The translations under genes were made by a program, and so were the position numbers. A model generated the notes under the pieces. The model had not been told where the DNA came from and made no database searches. It saw nothing but the letters and a program-made list of their open reading frames with translations. From positions 7,502,001-7,566,000 of the forward strand of contig OZ199839.1 in assembly GCA_964304625.1 (NCBI GenBank): DNA of 64,000 nt. Direction: 5' to 3'. Positions 48,135 through 59,727 of the stretch are shown here, piece by piece (position 1 is the first letter of the stretch; every line of letters begins with the position of its first letter). The stretch is from Kudoa neothunni. Its lineage: Eukaryota > Cnidaria.

Positions 48135-49986
48135 ATGACAATGTTGTTATTGGTGTCTATATTATTATTTCTGAACCCCAATGAAACACTTCTTAAAGTT
48201 CAATACACCCCTGTCGTTATTTGGCATGGGCTGGGTACTCATTAAGTTTAGGAGTATATTTTCTTGTTATGTCTCTTAAGGTGATCACTCTAATTCAGAA
48301 GGCATTCAAAATATAATAGATGGAATCAAGGAAAGATTCCCAGGAATTTACGTTAGGAGTTTGCTGTTTGAAAACTCAATAATTGCGGTAGTTGTTATTT
48401 TCCAACCTTTATCTATAGCCTGAATTGAAGGAGACATTTATGGGAATGATGATTTCTGCGGATTTGCAGGTTAAAACAGCAATTAGCATCATAAAAAAAG
48501 ATCCCAACCTCAGCGATGGTTACATTGGAATTGGTCTGAGTCAAGGAGGCCTTTTCTTGTATGGTTGATTGTTTGAATATAAATTTATTATTGGAAGGCG
48601 AGCATTAGCTCAAAAAGTTTCGTCACCAAAAATGAAAGTATTGATTACATTCGGGAGTCCTCATCAAGGTAAATACTACTAGGTTGGTTTATATAGATAA
48701 AACTTTAAGTCTTCACGTTATAATTGATTAAAATATAAAATAGAGCTCAAAGAAATAGCTTCCTAAGTAAAAGTTTAATACGAGATCGGTGGACATACAT
48801 TACAGCTTATTTCTAAACATTAAGAAAAAACTACGATTAGGATATTTAATAGTTACTCATTCTTACGCATATTTACCATTAATTTTAGATGTTTGTTGTT
48901 ATCGTCTGCTCATTAAATATGATGATTCAAATATTATTAATTGAGATAAAAAATATTGATGTATAGCACAACATATATTTTCTATTGGATAATTTTTTAA
49001 AATTTATATCATATTATAGCGTTCAGTTTTTTTTAAAACAAATTTTAATTAGAATTTATTCTGAAATAATATTCTTATATCTAAAGGATATTAATTGTCT
49101 TTTGATAATTATTGTGCTTATTTATAAATATTATTTAATAAAAAATAAAGAGATTAGAGTTATGACAGATTTTGTTGTTGTTTTTTTGATAGTTTAATAT
49201 ATCTTTTAGAGATTTAATAATAAATTTATAATTTTACACCCAAGAAGTTGAGAAAATATTTAATTGTTCAAGTGTTGCACATTTAAATATGCACGGGAGT
49301 CTATATGCTTAAGTGTTAATTTTTGGTATACAACAATATAGGACATTTTGGAGCGTCGATATTATGCGGCTCAAATATGACAAAAATGTGTATTTTTGTT
49401 ACTGAGATTTTCTCGCACTACTTTTACGAGCCTCTGGCTCAGTTCTTTTTCACTCCTGCCAGTTATTGGCGAGATCCCTTCAACTACAAATCCTATGTGG
49501 CAAATTGTACATTTTTACCAAAGCTGAATCATGAAATCGTAATGATTATTCGTACAAATGATTTTATTATGGTTAAATCAAATTAGGTCGAGATTGAAAG
49601 TGAGAAAACCAACTTCAAAAGCCTTGAAAAATTAGTATTGATCAAATTTGGTCACGATCGTACATTATCACCCCCTGAATCAGCTTGGTTTGGATATTTC
49701 CAACCTAACTCGGTGAATGTGACCAACTTCCGAAACACGGACTTTTACAAAAAGGTATTTATATTGATAACTCATTTCTCAATATTTTAACTCCCTCTCC
49801 TAGAATAAAGTGGGATTTAGAGATATGGTCGATGAGAAAAAAGTCGATTTTATCGAACTTCCTGGTGTTCACCTCGAATTTGGGGTCGAGTGGTTGGTTC
49901 AACTATTAGAAAAATATGTTCCGAATCCAATCACTATGAATAAATATAATAAGCCCTATTATATTGAACGTATTAATCCTAATTAA
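48135..49986 (+). CDS. PPT1: Palmitoyl-protein thioesterase 1
   Basis: Seven exons (48135-48234, 48281-48387, 48419-48558, 48598-48668, 49342-49538, 49587-49754, 49804-49986) join in frame to 321 residues; human PPT1 has 306. A signal peptide (MTMLLLVSILLFL) precedes PVVIWHGLGD, the oxyanion-side motif. The catalytic triad is visible: Ser110 in IGLSQGG, Asp229 in FGHDRTLSP and His284 in PGVHLEF, close to human S115, D233 and H289. HFGASILC and SPPESAWFGYF also fit the family. It removes thioester-linked fatty acids from S-acylated proteins in the lysosome. The second intron is only 31 nt; the fourth is 673 nt, the one long intron among the four complete genes. The stop follows INPN. Confidence 0.94.
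48669..49341 (+). other. 673-nt fourth intron of PPT1
   Basis: GTAAATAC donor and CAATATAG acceptor. No transposon motif was recognised inside. An open stretch at 48,985-49,197 is low-complexity and hydrophobic by base composition only. Confidence 0.8.
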
Positions 49987-49989
49987 TAT

Positions 49990-50576
49990 TACATATTGTG
50001 ATTCTGTTCATCATTATTATATTTTTTTCGCTCATTTCATATCTATGATCATAATTTATTAATTTTTCCACATTATTAAAATTAAATTTATTCATAGAAA
50101 AATATTTACTTTGAGAATTGCCTTAAAATTAATTTTTACATCTTAAATGTTTCACGTCGACACGTGTATATTTATGTACCCAACATTGAGGGTGAGAGGT
50201 TTGGTTTTTTCATCAAGTATATGATTGATTTTTCTTGATTCACGGAAAATAAAAATTTAAAAGTCCAAAATAATTGATATGGATAAAACATTAAAAGTAT
50301 AGCTTTATTATTTATATATAATTTTATTATTATAAGTCGCATTTAATAAAATGAATTAAACAAATTAAAAATTTATAATTTTTTATATTTTGTGTTTCCT
50401 TGAATTTAATCAAAATATGAAAGCATAATTTTTATCTTTTTTATGTATGTAACAATGTAATGTTTGCTTTCCGAACTGTATCCAATTTATTAGCTGATAA
50501 ATCTACTATTGATATAATTAACCATTCAAAGTTGAAATTTTAACATAAGTATTTGAGAAAGAAATTAATATTTTAT
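49990..50576. other. 3' flank of PPT1, no other feature
   Basis: AT-rich with several AATAAA words, one of which may serve as the PPT1 polyadenylation signal. It ends at the TTAA that borders piggyBac 4. Confidence 0.4.
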
Positions 50577-50580
50577 TTAA

Positions 50581-52730
50581 CGCTCGAACACCTGTGAAAT
50601 AAAGTTACACGAATACGTGAACAGGACCGCAGTGTTCCTGTGCTATTTTCTTCCAATATAGTTGGAATCATAGCTCCTAACCCATAGATCTAAAGTCATC
50701 GACCTTTGTCTTTTTATTGTGATGCAATATATTTTCAAAAAATTAATATTAATATATTGTTGAGAATTATATTAATGCTCGCCACATCAATAAAGAAATA
50801 CCGCAAGTAAATTCACATTAAAATTTTCTATTATTATTATTATTTTATATCCGTAATGATTCTTGTATTGATCGAAATTCGCTGCCAGAAACGGGTTGCC
50901 AATTACTTTAAAACACTTTTTTTTAAAAGAAAACTAAATATAATCAAAGTAACCGAAAATAACTTAAACTCTCCTTTTTACCAACTTAACCCTTCAAACG
51001 TTAATTTATTTATATACATAAAAATCAAAATGTCTAACAAAACAAGACAAAAATTTCAATTATAGAATGAATATGTTTTAGTTGCAATGGCATGTATCAC
51101 ATTCTACAATATTAGTTCGGTGGCTTTCACAAACATACTGTTGGCGTTATGTACAATATATTCTAATTCTTTTCTTTTCACCTATCGAACAAATGCGACA
51201 CAAACTTCTTCCGGAAAAATATTCTGTTTTTAGTCTGGATTGATTTGGCAGTATCGTCATCTCCAAATAACTCTTCAACAAGCATTTTCAAGAATTTTCT
51301 TCTTGATCGCTTTTTATTAGCTTCATGGAATTGAGGATTTCTATTAATATACAAAAGATAAGCATTGTAACCAGCTATATCAATTATATTGAAAAAAATT
51401 GCCAACGACGAGTAGCTCGCTTGGTGGAATAGCAACGGATAATACGGTCTAGACTCTAGAGTATCGACGCTACCTTTGGTTGAATTGTAATACATTATAA
51501 TTTCAGGCTTTTTGGTCTCCTTGTTTATCGAAATGTTTTGATGTTGAGAGCTTAAAATAACTACCGATTTGTTTTTTTCCCGGTTGAACTTTACCAGAGT
51601 AAATTTGTCCTGAAAAAGAAATTTGATTTCATTTACAGTACCCTTTGGTGATTGGAATGGGGAAAAAGAAATTTTTTATTTTTTCTTACTGTTCCAAAAA
51701 TAGTAGTCTTATTTGAAATAAGGTACCTTGCCAATGTATATTTTTGCAATGCAGAGATACGCATTTGTTGCATCCCACAACTCCCAGATTTTAATTCCAT
51801 ACTAACCAGACTTTGAAGGAATAAACGTTTGAAGAAGTATCGTCCTCTAAATGTTACAAGAAGCTGATCAACAGTCAACTGAAAGGATGGGTCGTAACAT
51901 TCCCCGCATGTCTTTATGGAGCAGTCAAAAATATGTTTAATTGGAGTTAATTTATCCGCGCGATTTCTGGATATCTTTTTTATTATGAATGATATACCAT
52001 ATTTTTCACTCCAGAACTCTCTAATATTCTCGTTCTTCCCTTTCATCATACCAATAAGTATGACTGCAGCCAAATAAATGTTGAGTTTTTCCAAATAAAT
52101 TTTAATGTTGGATTTTTCTAGTTTTATGAACATATTTGTGCAATATACGGTGTTATCAAGTATAAAAAAGTCAAGAAATTAATAAATGCTCTCAATGAAG
52201 TCTATCCTAAAAGTCTTGCTTCTTTTGAAAATTCTGGTTTCTCCCTGTATATATTTTACTGCGTTACTTTCCTTTTAATTCTTGTTGGAGTTCTATACTA
52301 CTTTTCTCCGTCTTTTGACACGACACAGGAGATTTCTGAAGCATCTTGGATACTTTCGTCGCTGTCATTTATACATTTTAGTGTTCTTAGCTTAAATTAT
52401 AATTTGTTATAAAATACTCAATTATATATAGGATTGGTCGTAAAACGTCGTTTCTAGAATTCAGTAATATTAATGGTGTTTCAAAAGTTGATTAGATCAT
52501 TGGTTTCAGGTGGACCACTGCGGTCCTACTCAGGTAATAATGTAACTTTTTTTGTTTTTTCATTTGCACAAAAAGTTACCAAGTCTAAAAATCTAATATT
52601 TTAACATTTTATTTAGTAGGTTTACACAATAAAATACATTTAATTATAAATTAATAACTTATAAAACTGAATAGATATTAAAGGTTTTTTTGCTAGTGGA
52701 CCACAATGATCCACTCCAGGTATTCGAGGG
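50581..52730 (-). mobile_element. piggyBac element 4 with TTAA target duplications
   Basis: The left end CGCTCGAACACCTG (50,581) and the right end, complement CCCTCGAATACCTG (ending 52,730), differ at two positions. Both are flanked by TTAA. The ends match those of piggyBac 3, so the two belong to one family. Near the right end (about 52,509 and 52,695) are imperfect palindromic blocks such as GGACCACTGCGGTCC, also present in diverged form at 35,805 and 50,625. Length 2,150 bp. Confidence 0.85.
51178..52320 (-). pseudogene. piggyBac 4 transposase, decayed and shortened
   Basis: Pieces in order: NIYLAAVILIGMMKGKNENI, FWSEKYGISFII, FQLTVDQLLVTFRGRYFF (first Asp intact), RYLISNKTTIFGTVRKNKKF, then MYYNSTKGSVDTLESRPYYP and a basic tail with NKKRSRRKFLKMLVEELFG. 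The segment with the DNFF block is missing, so an internal deletion joins the first Asp region to TIFGTVRKNKKF. The Cys-rich C terminus was not found. Longest open piece 51,633-52,133. Confidence 0.78.
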
Positions 52731-52928
52731 TTAAAAATATTAAATATTCACAAAAATCAAATCATAGAATCAAAAATATAATAATAAATTTATTATATCA
52801 AAAAACACTTGTACTATTGAAGAACCGAAACAATGGTAGATTTATATCAAATCGAATAGATTATAACCTATAATTATTTTATAATATTTTTTTTTATTTC
52901 AAACAATTAAACTTCTAAAGTTGAATAT

Positions 52929-52960
52929 TTGATAGATAGATAGATAGATAGATAGATATG
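52929..52960. repeat. GATA microsatellite
   Basis: Six or more GATA units next to the Helitron-like copy 2. Confidence 0.85.
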
Positions 52961-53001
52961 ACATTTATTCCGATATGTCGTTTGAAAAATTCTGATCTAA
53001 A

Positions 53002-54034
53002 TCTATCTATATCTATATACATGATAAAGTTCTTATGTCTGTCCGTGTGTGTGTGTGTGTGTGTCAGTTTGCAGTAGTACGCATGTGCCACGGAGAAATT
53101 TTCTTTAAATATAGTTGTAAGTTTGTATTTGAATAGATAAAACCATTAATGAAAACCGATCATTCACTTGGAAGTATAAATATAGTCAATAACACAGTCC
53201 AAAGTAAGTAATTTTCTGGTTGTCTTCACAAATAGAAGATTAAAAACACCTGAATAATATTGATGTTTGTTTACTTCTGATTGATAGCCAATTAATATGA
53301 ACTTTTACTCACTATACAGAAAAAGAGTCTCTTAATTATGGTATAGAGTGTTCTAAAAATTTTACATACGCCTGTTCGAAGCACTTTTGAGACAAATAAA
53401 CCTATTAACGTCATATTTCCCTTATAATTTGAAGCATAAACAAGTTATTCGGTATGTATCCTAATTATTCCTTACCCCAGACCTTGAGGTTAATATTCAA
53501 ATCAATGTACTGTTTTCTTTATGCTCGCATTAATTTATTATGATATAAAAGCTGCACAAAAATACAGCCCCCTCTCAAAGTTTTTGTTAATCTAAGAATA
53601 GTTCAGTACGAAGAGAATTTTTTAGGGCAGTCAAACAGTACGTTAATTTTTAAAACCAAAAACACCTTTACATTTTTGATTTAATCGGATTTTGTTAATT
53701 AAATGTGTATATTTTTGAACCATCATTGGCATCATTATAAAATTGCGATAAAAGGAGTAACAATTATTATTTATCGTTTGTAGACTAATAACAAATTTTA
53801 TAATTAGAAGGATTAATTTTTATCACTAGTTACATTTCTCTCCATACATCTATTTATATTTGAATGGAAGGTGTGCGCATAATTTCGTTTATCTAAATCA
53901 TCACATTGCAAAAATAATGACAAGCTTTAAAATGCATAAATTATGCATTAGCGCCATTTACTTTATAATCAAAAAGGCTTTAGTCTGCGCCAGGTGTTAG
54001 CCTACTTGGCTGGGCAAGGAAGCCTTTGCGCTAG
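53002..54034 (+). mobile_element. Helitron-like non-autonomous element, copy 2
   Basis: It starts TCTATCTATATCTATATAC then TTCTTATGTCTGTC and contains a GT microsatellite at 53,046-53,064. It ends GGGCAAGGAAGCCTTTGCGC followed by TAG (54,034). It is collinear with 19,297-21,307 but about half its length through internal deletions. Shared blocks include TATTTGAATAGATAA-like and AATATGAACTTTTACTC-like words. No coding capacity. Confidence 0.55.
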
Positions 54035-54039
54035 TAACA

Positions 54040-54760
54040 AATAAAATCCCAAAAGTATCCACACTTTGATCACGCGAATGTTCAATAATTTTAAACATGT
54101 TTTTTGGCACATTTTGTTTAGCACATTTATTGTGTAAATTTAATTCAATAAAGTATTTTTGCATTATTAACAAATATTTAGTCTGTTATTATGAAGAAAT
54201 TTAAAAAATTCAATGAAATTCAACAATTACGTATTTGATTATACTCGCGCGCAAATAATGTCTAAAAACAGGTGTGTTAAATTTTGTGCATTTATCCGTT
54301 GCATGTTCCCAAGAAAATTAAATAAAATTAGTTATCTGCTGGATTTAATAATTATTATTTGCTTTGAATATTTAGAAAATGATTGGATTATCATTTTGCA
54401 TTATATTAAGTCCCGAAAATATTATTCTTTTTAAAAATAATTATAATTTTTTATCTCATGATAATATCAATAGGCATCGATATAATCTATGGTTTTTGGC
54501 GCAGAATCAGCATACACACAATTTGATTCTCTACGTAAAAAGAAATTATTAAATTTATAAAAATAAATATTCATTTAATTTTCTGAATTATTTTGGATAA
54601 TAGTGGTAAAATTAAATATTTTACTGTAAAAATATCAGCCTATTTGTATATAGACGAGTAAAAAACTAGATTGGAATTCAATATGAAAAATGTCAAATTT
54701 AGATAACTGGATGAAACTTTAGATGGTTATAATAAGTTTTAGATGGTGAAAGAGAGAAAA
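54040..54760. other. 3' flank of AP3B, no ear-domain exons found
   Basis: I searched this stretch on the minus strand for further adaptor exons and found none: stops are frequent and no beta-sandwich-like hydrophobic pattern with splice sites appears. Confidence 0.5.
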
Positions 54761-54763
54761 TCA

Positions 54764-57700
54764 TTAGTCGTCGCTGAGTTCGCTAGCTTCACTAAAGCTG
54801 TCATCATAATCATCAGAGTTGTCATCTTCATCCATGTTTTCATCGTAATCAATGTCGCTTTCCTCAAAATTCTCATCGCTTAATGAGACGCTTGTATGTG
54901 AAGAATGGTCTAAAAATTGAGTTATATGCATTACAATGTGATTCACAACAAAATACCATCGGCTAAATTGTCACCGTTATGTGATATATGAGTGGATGAG
55001 AGTATATCAGAAAGTCGGCTGTTTGAATTAGATCCATCATTATATCGTAATTTGATGGACGATTCCGCTTCCTCTGGAACTTCAACTACAACCTATCATT
55101 GTTTATTTACTGATATATATATATATATATATAATGATATTGTTACATCTCGAATTGATGGATCCAAATTTTGTGTTGGGCGTTCAGGAAGGGATTTGTA
55201 ACCACCGAATTCATCCCCCACGAAAAAGCTTATAGTATCAAGATCCATATCGGGTGTTAGATCTATCATGAACGATTTTATATGTTAATTTTTGAATTAA
55301 ATTGAAATTTAATCGTAATACGTTCGAGTTCCTCATCTTTTCGATTCATCATTGGAGTATTGGTTTTGAGAAAATTGAACAGAAACTGTTTCAAAGGTGA
55401 TTCAGCCTACAATTTCAGTCATGTAAGATATCAAAAAGTAATATTAACTAGATGAAAGTTAATAATCAAAGATATACGTTGATATCTTTGGCGAATAGGA
55501 AAGAAAGAAATCTAGCGCGATCTCTAACGTCATAGTCGGAATCGTGATTGGCCAATTCAAACAAATAATCACACATAACTTTCACCTATATCAACAAAAA
55601 TTATCAAAAAATTATTTATTAATCTACATTTAAAGCAGAATACCTTTTGAGTGTTAATAATGAGGAGTTTGGCAGCAAGATTTAGAATTTGAAGCTTGGG
55701 GTTCACCATCTAAATAAATGATTGATAAATACGAACAACTCTTTTTTAAAAAACCAAATAAACCTCATCACAAAATCCTTTGAGACAAGTTCGAAGAAAA
55801 TCAGGTGCGATAGAAATCATCAATTCCGCGTACTGGTACACCAACCAAATAATACTCGAACGAGCGTACGAAGTTTTAATCAACGGCATAACATTCACCA
55901 ATTTGGCTATAACCTTTTCTATGGTGATACGTGGTTTACGATTAGTTGCAGCAACAGAATTTTGTTGATCTTGGTCGGTGGCGGACCTTCTCGGTAGTGA
56001 TCTCAAGCTGTTGGCTAATTGAAGTAGGTCTCTAATGGCAACCACAATTTCTTCCACAATGTCCACTAGATTATGCTCATATTAAGTTCACTCAACAAAT
56101 AATTAATAGTAATAATAATATTGTTATAATTAAGCTAAAAGCATAAATTAAATACATCTGTTATCGGAGAGAAATCCAATAAGCTTTTTAACCACCTTAA
56201 ACGCAAGATCAGGATACAGTTTAACACATTTGAAAATGATTCGAATAGCCAAAACGGCAACTGTTTGAATGTTGAATGTGATATAGACCTACGATATGGC
56301 ATAAAAAAATCGTCAAAAATAGCAAAATTTTGATCGATCAAATTACATATAGTTCATCAAACAATTTTTCTTGGTTATAGTCGTTCATTAGCAGTGGGAA
56401 CAACTGCAACTAAAGGAGTGCGCTTAATCAGCGACCAAACTAATATTAAAAGACAATTCAAACCTTTTGCACACTAGTATACACAGATTCCGACCGGTAT
56501 AAGAAGAATGACTGATAATACGGTTGGAAAAAGTCCTACAATATATTGAGGAAAATAATAATTTGCATAAAAATAAAAATTACTGGATATGTTTCAACAT
56601 AACTTTTCATGTATTGACAAACTAATTGTTTTACACGACTGTAATGGGACATTAGAATAGATCTCGGAAGCAAATTTATTACTCAATATGACACATGTGA
56701 GCTATAATAGTTTTAACTACTTGTTCAAACATTTTTCTCGTCCCACAATAGAAAATAAAGTTAATCACAGCCAAGTTCAACTATATACATTAAAACATTT
56801 TGATTCAATTCAAAATAATTAAATTACGGCGGCATTTTTTGATCCCGATGCACTCAGGATACTATCATATAAAAGTCTAAAATCAGGATCCATGCTAAAT
56901 TCATCATCCAAACCTAGAATTCATTCATAAAAAATCTAATATTTTCAACTAACAAAAAATAACCGAATATAAGAGTGCTTGAAGCCTTTGATTGGTCTAC
57001 AATAGAATTTAGAATGTCGTCTATTTCAACATTTCTCGGTGTGTCAGTTTCCTGAGTTGGTGTGTTTTTAAATGCTGAATCAAAATTATATCTATATATA
57101 ATTATAACAATTATTGATTACTTGTTCCGTTGTTATCGCATTCAGTCGAATCTTTTTGATTCTGAAGAATAAAGTAAATATTAGACAAAACAAAAAAAGG
57201 ATCAAACATCATCTGCATTATCATTGTTTTCTATGGTGGCTGTTTGGTTGGGGGCGCCAACCAAACTGGAGGTATCACTGTGTGGTTTCGATAGAATGGC
57301 GGGGTCTGCAAAGTAAGTTCTTGAGTAGACTGTCAAGCATCGAACCGCCGTGACTTTATCCCAGGAAGATAGACGATGCAAGTTATGACATATGAAACGG
57401 AATCGTTTATGAGCCACCTCTAATTTTTCCCGATAAAATTCCACTATGATTTTGAATGCCACAACAACCACTTCCTAATAGGATGGATGGATGGATAGAT
57501 AGATAGATAGATGTATACACAAGAGAGTTAATACTATATTTTTGTCGTTAAACAATTTCTCCGCCAAAAAATAAGCATTCTCGTAATTTTCGCTATTCAC
57601 CGCCTGCAAGTAGACGTACAAACAAATACAAGCGGTCTTTCTCGTGCTAACCGAAACGTCTCCAGATAGCTAACTCAGTTTCAGATTTAGATTGGGATTT

Positions 57701-58393
57701 GTATAATCAATTTTACCAACCTCTTGAATAGAGGCGAATATGATTGGGTTCACCACCGGCGAATTCAATAATGTGAGAACCTTAAGTGAATGCTTTCTAG
57801 ATTCTTCACTATGATCCTAAAAAAAGTTCATTCTCTGCTGTCATTGCTACATTAATTAGTTATTGTATTTAGTGTGGTTCTCACCTTGAGGGAACGCTGC
57901 AGATTTCCAACGGCCAACAATGATGTCTCAACGTTGAGCGACGTGTAATGAATCAAATATATGCAAACTAATTGTCTCAACTATATAGATTTTTCATAAA
58001 AATATTTTAAAAAATAAATTATGAGCATTGAGATGATACCTCAACATTTTTTGTTCCGATACATTTGATTATGGCCGCATAGTATTTGTTCACGTTGTAT
58101 CCATGAGAAAGTTGCTAAAGTTGTTAACAATTTAATAAATTTACTAAATTCTATGCAATACTTTAAATACAACTCGCATCCCTTTCAATCTCAATAGATC
58201 ATTTGAACTATCCAATAATTCCTTTATTTCTCCTTCTTTTCTATACACACACGAACATACATACATGTATAAAAATTCGTTCAAACAAAACGTACATATC
58301 TATAATATTTTCCGAAATCACATCTGATTTCAATACGAAATCCTTAATCACATCTCCTACTGTGGTTTTTCTGGTCATCGAAGAATCCGTCAT
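54764..58393 (-). CDS. AP3B: AP-3 complex subunit beta, lacking the C-terminal ear
   Basis: I place 22 exons from the ATG at 58,393 (MTDSSMTRKTTVG) to the TAA at 54,764-54,766, with 21 GT-AG introns of 32-90 nt. The spliced length is 2,466 nt or 821 residues, in frame throughout. The HEAT/ARM trunk matches AP3B from end to end: EIKELLDSSNDLLRLKGMRV, NSPVVNPIIFASIQE, VVAFKIIVEFYREKLEVAHK, FSMDPDFRLLYDSILSASGS, NRLDIVEEIVVAIRDLLQLA, ITIEKVIAKLVNVMPLIKTS, KLQILNLAAKLLIINTQ, SDYDVRDRARFLSFLF and LDPSIRDVVVEVP. The last exon is the acidic Asp/Glu/Ser hinge, after which the protein stops. Human AP3B1 has 1,094 residues, so the appendage and AP3B1_C parts are absent. AP-3 sorts cargo to lysosomes and related organelles. 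Confidence 0.92.
55110..55133. repeat. TA microsatellite inside an AP3B intron
   Basis: The 54-nt intron at 55,093-55,146 is nearly half TA repeat, yet keeps its GT and AG borders. Confidence 0.85.
57479..57513. repeat. GATG/GATA microsatellite inside an AP3B intron
   Basis: Tandem GATG and GATA units make up most of the 60-nt intron at 57,475-57,534. Confidence 0.85.
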
Positions 58394-58399
58394 CACCAC

Positions 58400-59727
58400 A
58401 GCTTACGACCTTATGCGATTACTCCTTTTAAATCTTATAACAAACGGATTATACATTGTTGATTTTTATTGGTGTTATTCTCTCGAGAGATTCTTGTATA
58501 TATATATATATATATATATGTAAGTAATTTGAACAAATTAAACCAAGATGAAAGTCTTTTTTTATTGAATCATGATAGTAAATGTCCATTTCAATATTTG
58601 GGAAATTATTAATTGTTATCATTTCCATTAGATTTTAGAATTCTCATATGTTATTTTATTCCTTTATCTCGCTAATAATTCATAACATTAGTTGTTAGTG
58701 TTACATTATATCATCAGATTTTATTATTATAGATAATTAATCGGTTTAAATACCTAATTTTCGATACTATTCATAACTAATGATACCAATATATTCAAAA
58801 ATTATCGATCATTCTGCGTTATCTTGGAATGAAGTTGTTTTTATTATCGCATTAATTTGTTATTATTTTAGTATATATTTGAACTTCAAATTTTCTCATT
58901 TACATCCAACATAAATCAAAACCAAAATATTTTAGTTAATTCAACTTGCTATGTATAATTGAAAAAGGATGAGCATTATCTTTGCACTCCTCATGGCTTA
59001 GACATTCAATGATTGAAGCTATTATTCTAAAATAATAGACGTAAAAAATGAATATAAACGTAATACTAAACTATAAAAAGTATGGTCGCTTAAATAAGAC
59101 AAATAAAAATAGCCAATTCGTAATTCGTATAGTTCACTAGAAACGTTATTTCAAAATCAATTGTTTTTTATAAGTTATTCAAAGCAGGACATTTTGTTTT
59201 GATTATGAAACATGAAAATTGTTTTCGGGGTTTAATGAATTCTAATACTTATTATTTGTATATTATTAAAATTGGCATTCATTTATTACCTATACTTTAA
59301 AGAAAAATTAAGCTTGGATTTAAGTCAGAGGCAACATACAAATTCGAAACTAATTGATATCAAAACAACCAGAAATATAATTGTACGCATTACCTCCCTA
59401 CATGATTCAAACGGGGACTAATGAAAATTACAAAGTGAATAAACTAAGATTAATTTTTAAATTTACTTTGGAATGACCTTCGCCTCCCCTGTAGGAAAAC
59501 ACTTATGTATATATCTATCTACTATATACATATAAAGCTGAAATGTCAACAAGTATGCATGTGCGTCAAAATTTTTTCCGTGATGAGAGACATTTATGGA
59601 ACTTTTTAAAAATCACAATGTTTCGAAAATAATGATTTCGTCGATTCAAAGTTAGTTTTCCCATTTATATGTTATATCAAATGTTGATTCACTGCTGCCA
59701 TCTGACTTTGTATATATATATTTGTAA
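58400..59727. other. Upstream of AP3B, intergenic
   Basis: No gene recognised. A TA run lies at 58,497-58,518. Near 59,512 TCTATCTACTATATACATAT followed by AAGCTGAAATGTC resembles the start of the Helitron-like family, but no matching 3' end was seen. Confidence 0.35.

Noticed and set aside
48985-49197. Alternative coding exon inside the long PPT1 intron
   Set aside because: Low-complexity text, no homology to PPT1, and the flanking exons already join in phase.
52929-53064. CRISPR or other structured array
   Set aside because: Simple GATA and GT microsatellites; no spacer-repeat pattern, and the DNA is eukaryotic.
57202-57471. Separate short gene on the minus strand
   Set aside because: It is one exon of AP3B, with in-frame splices on both sides.
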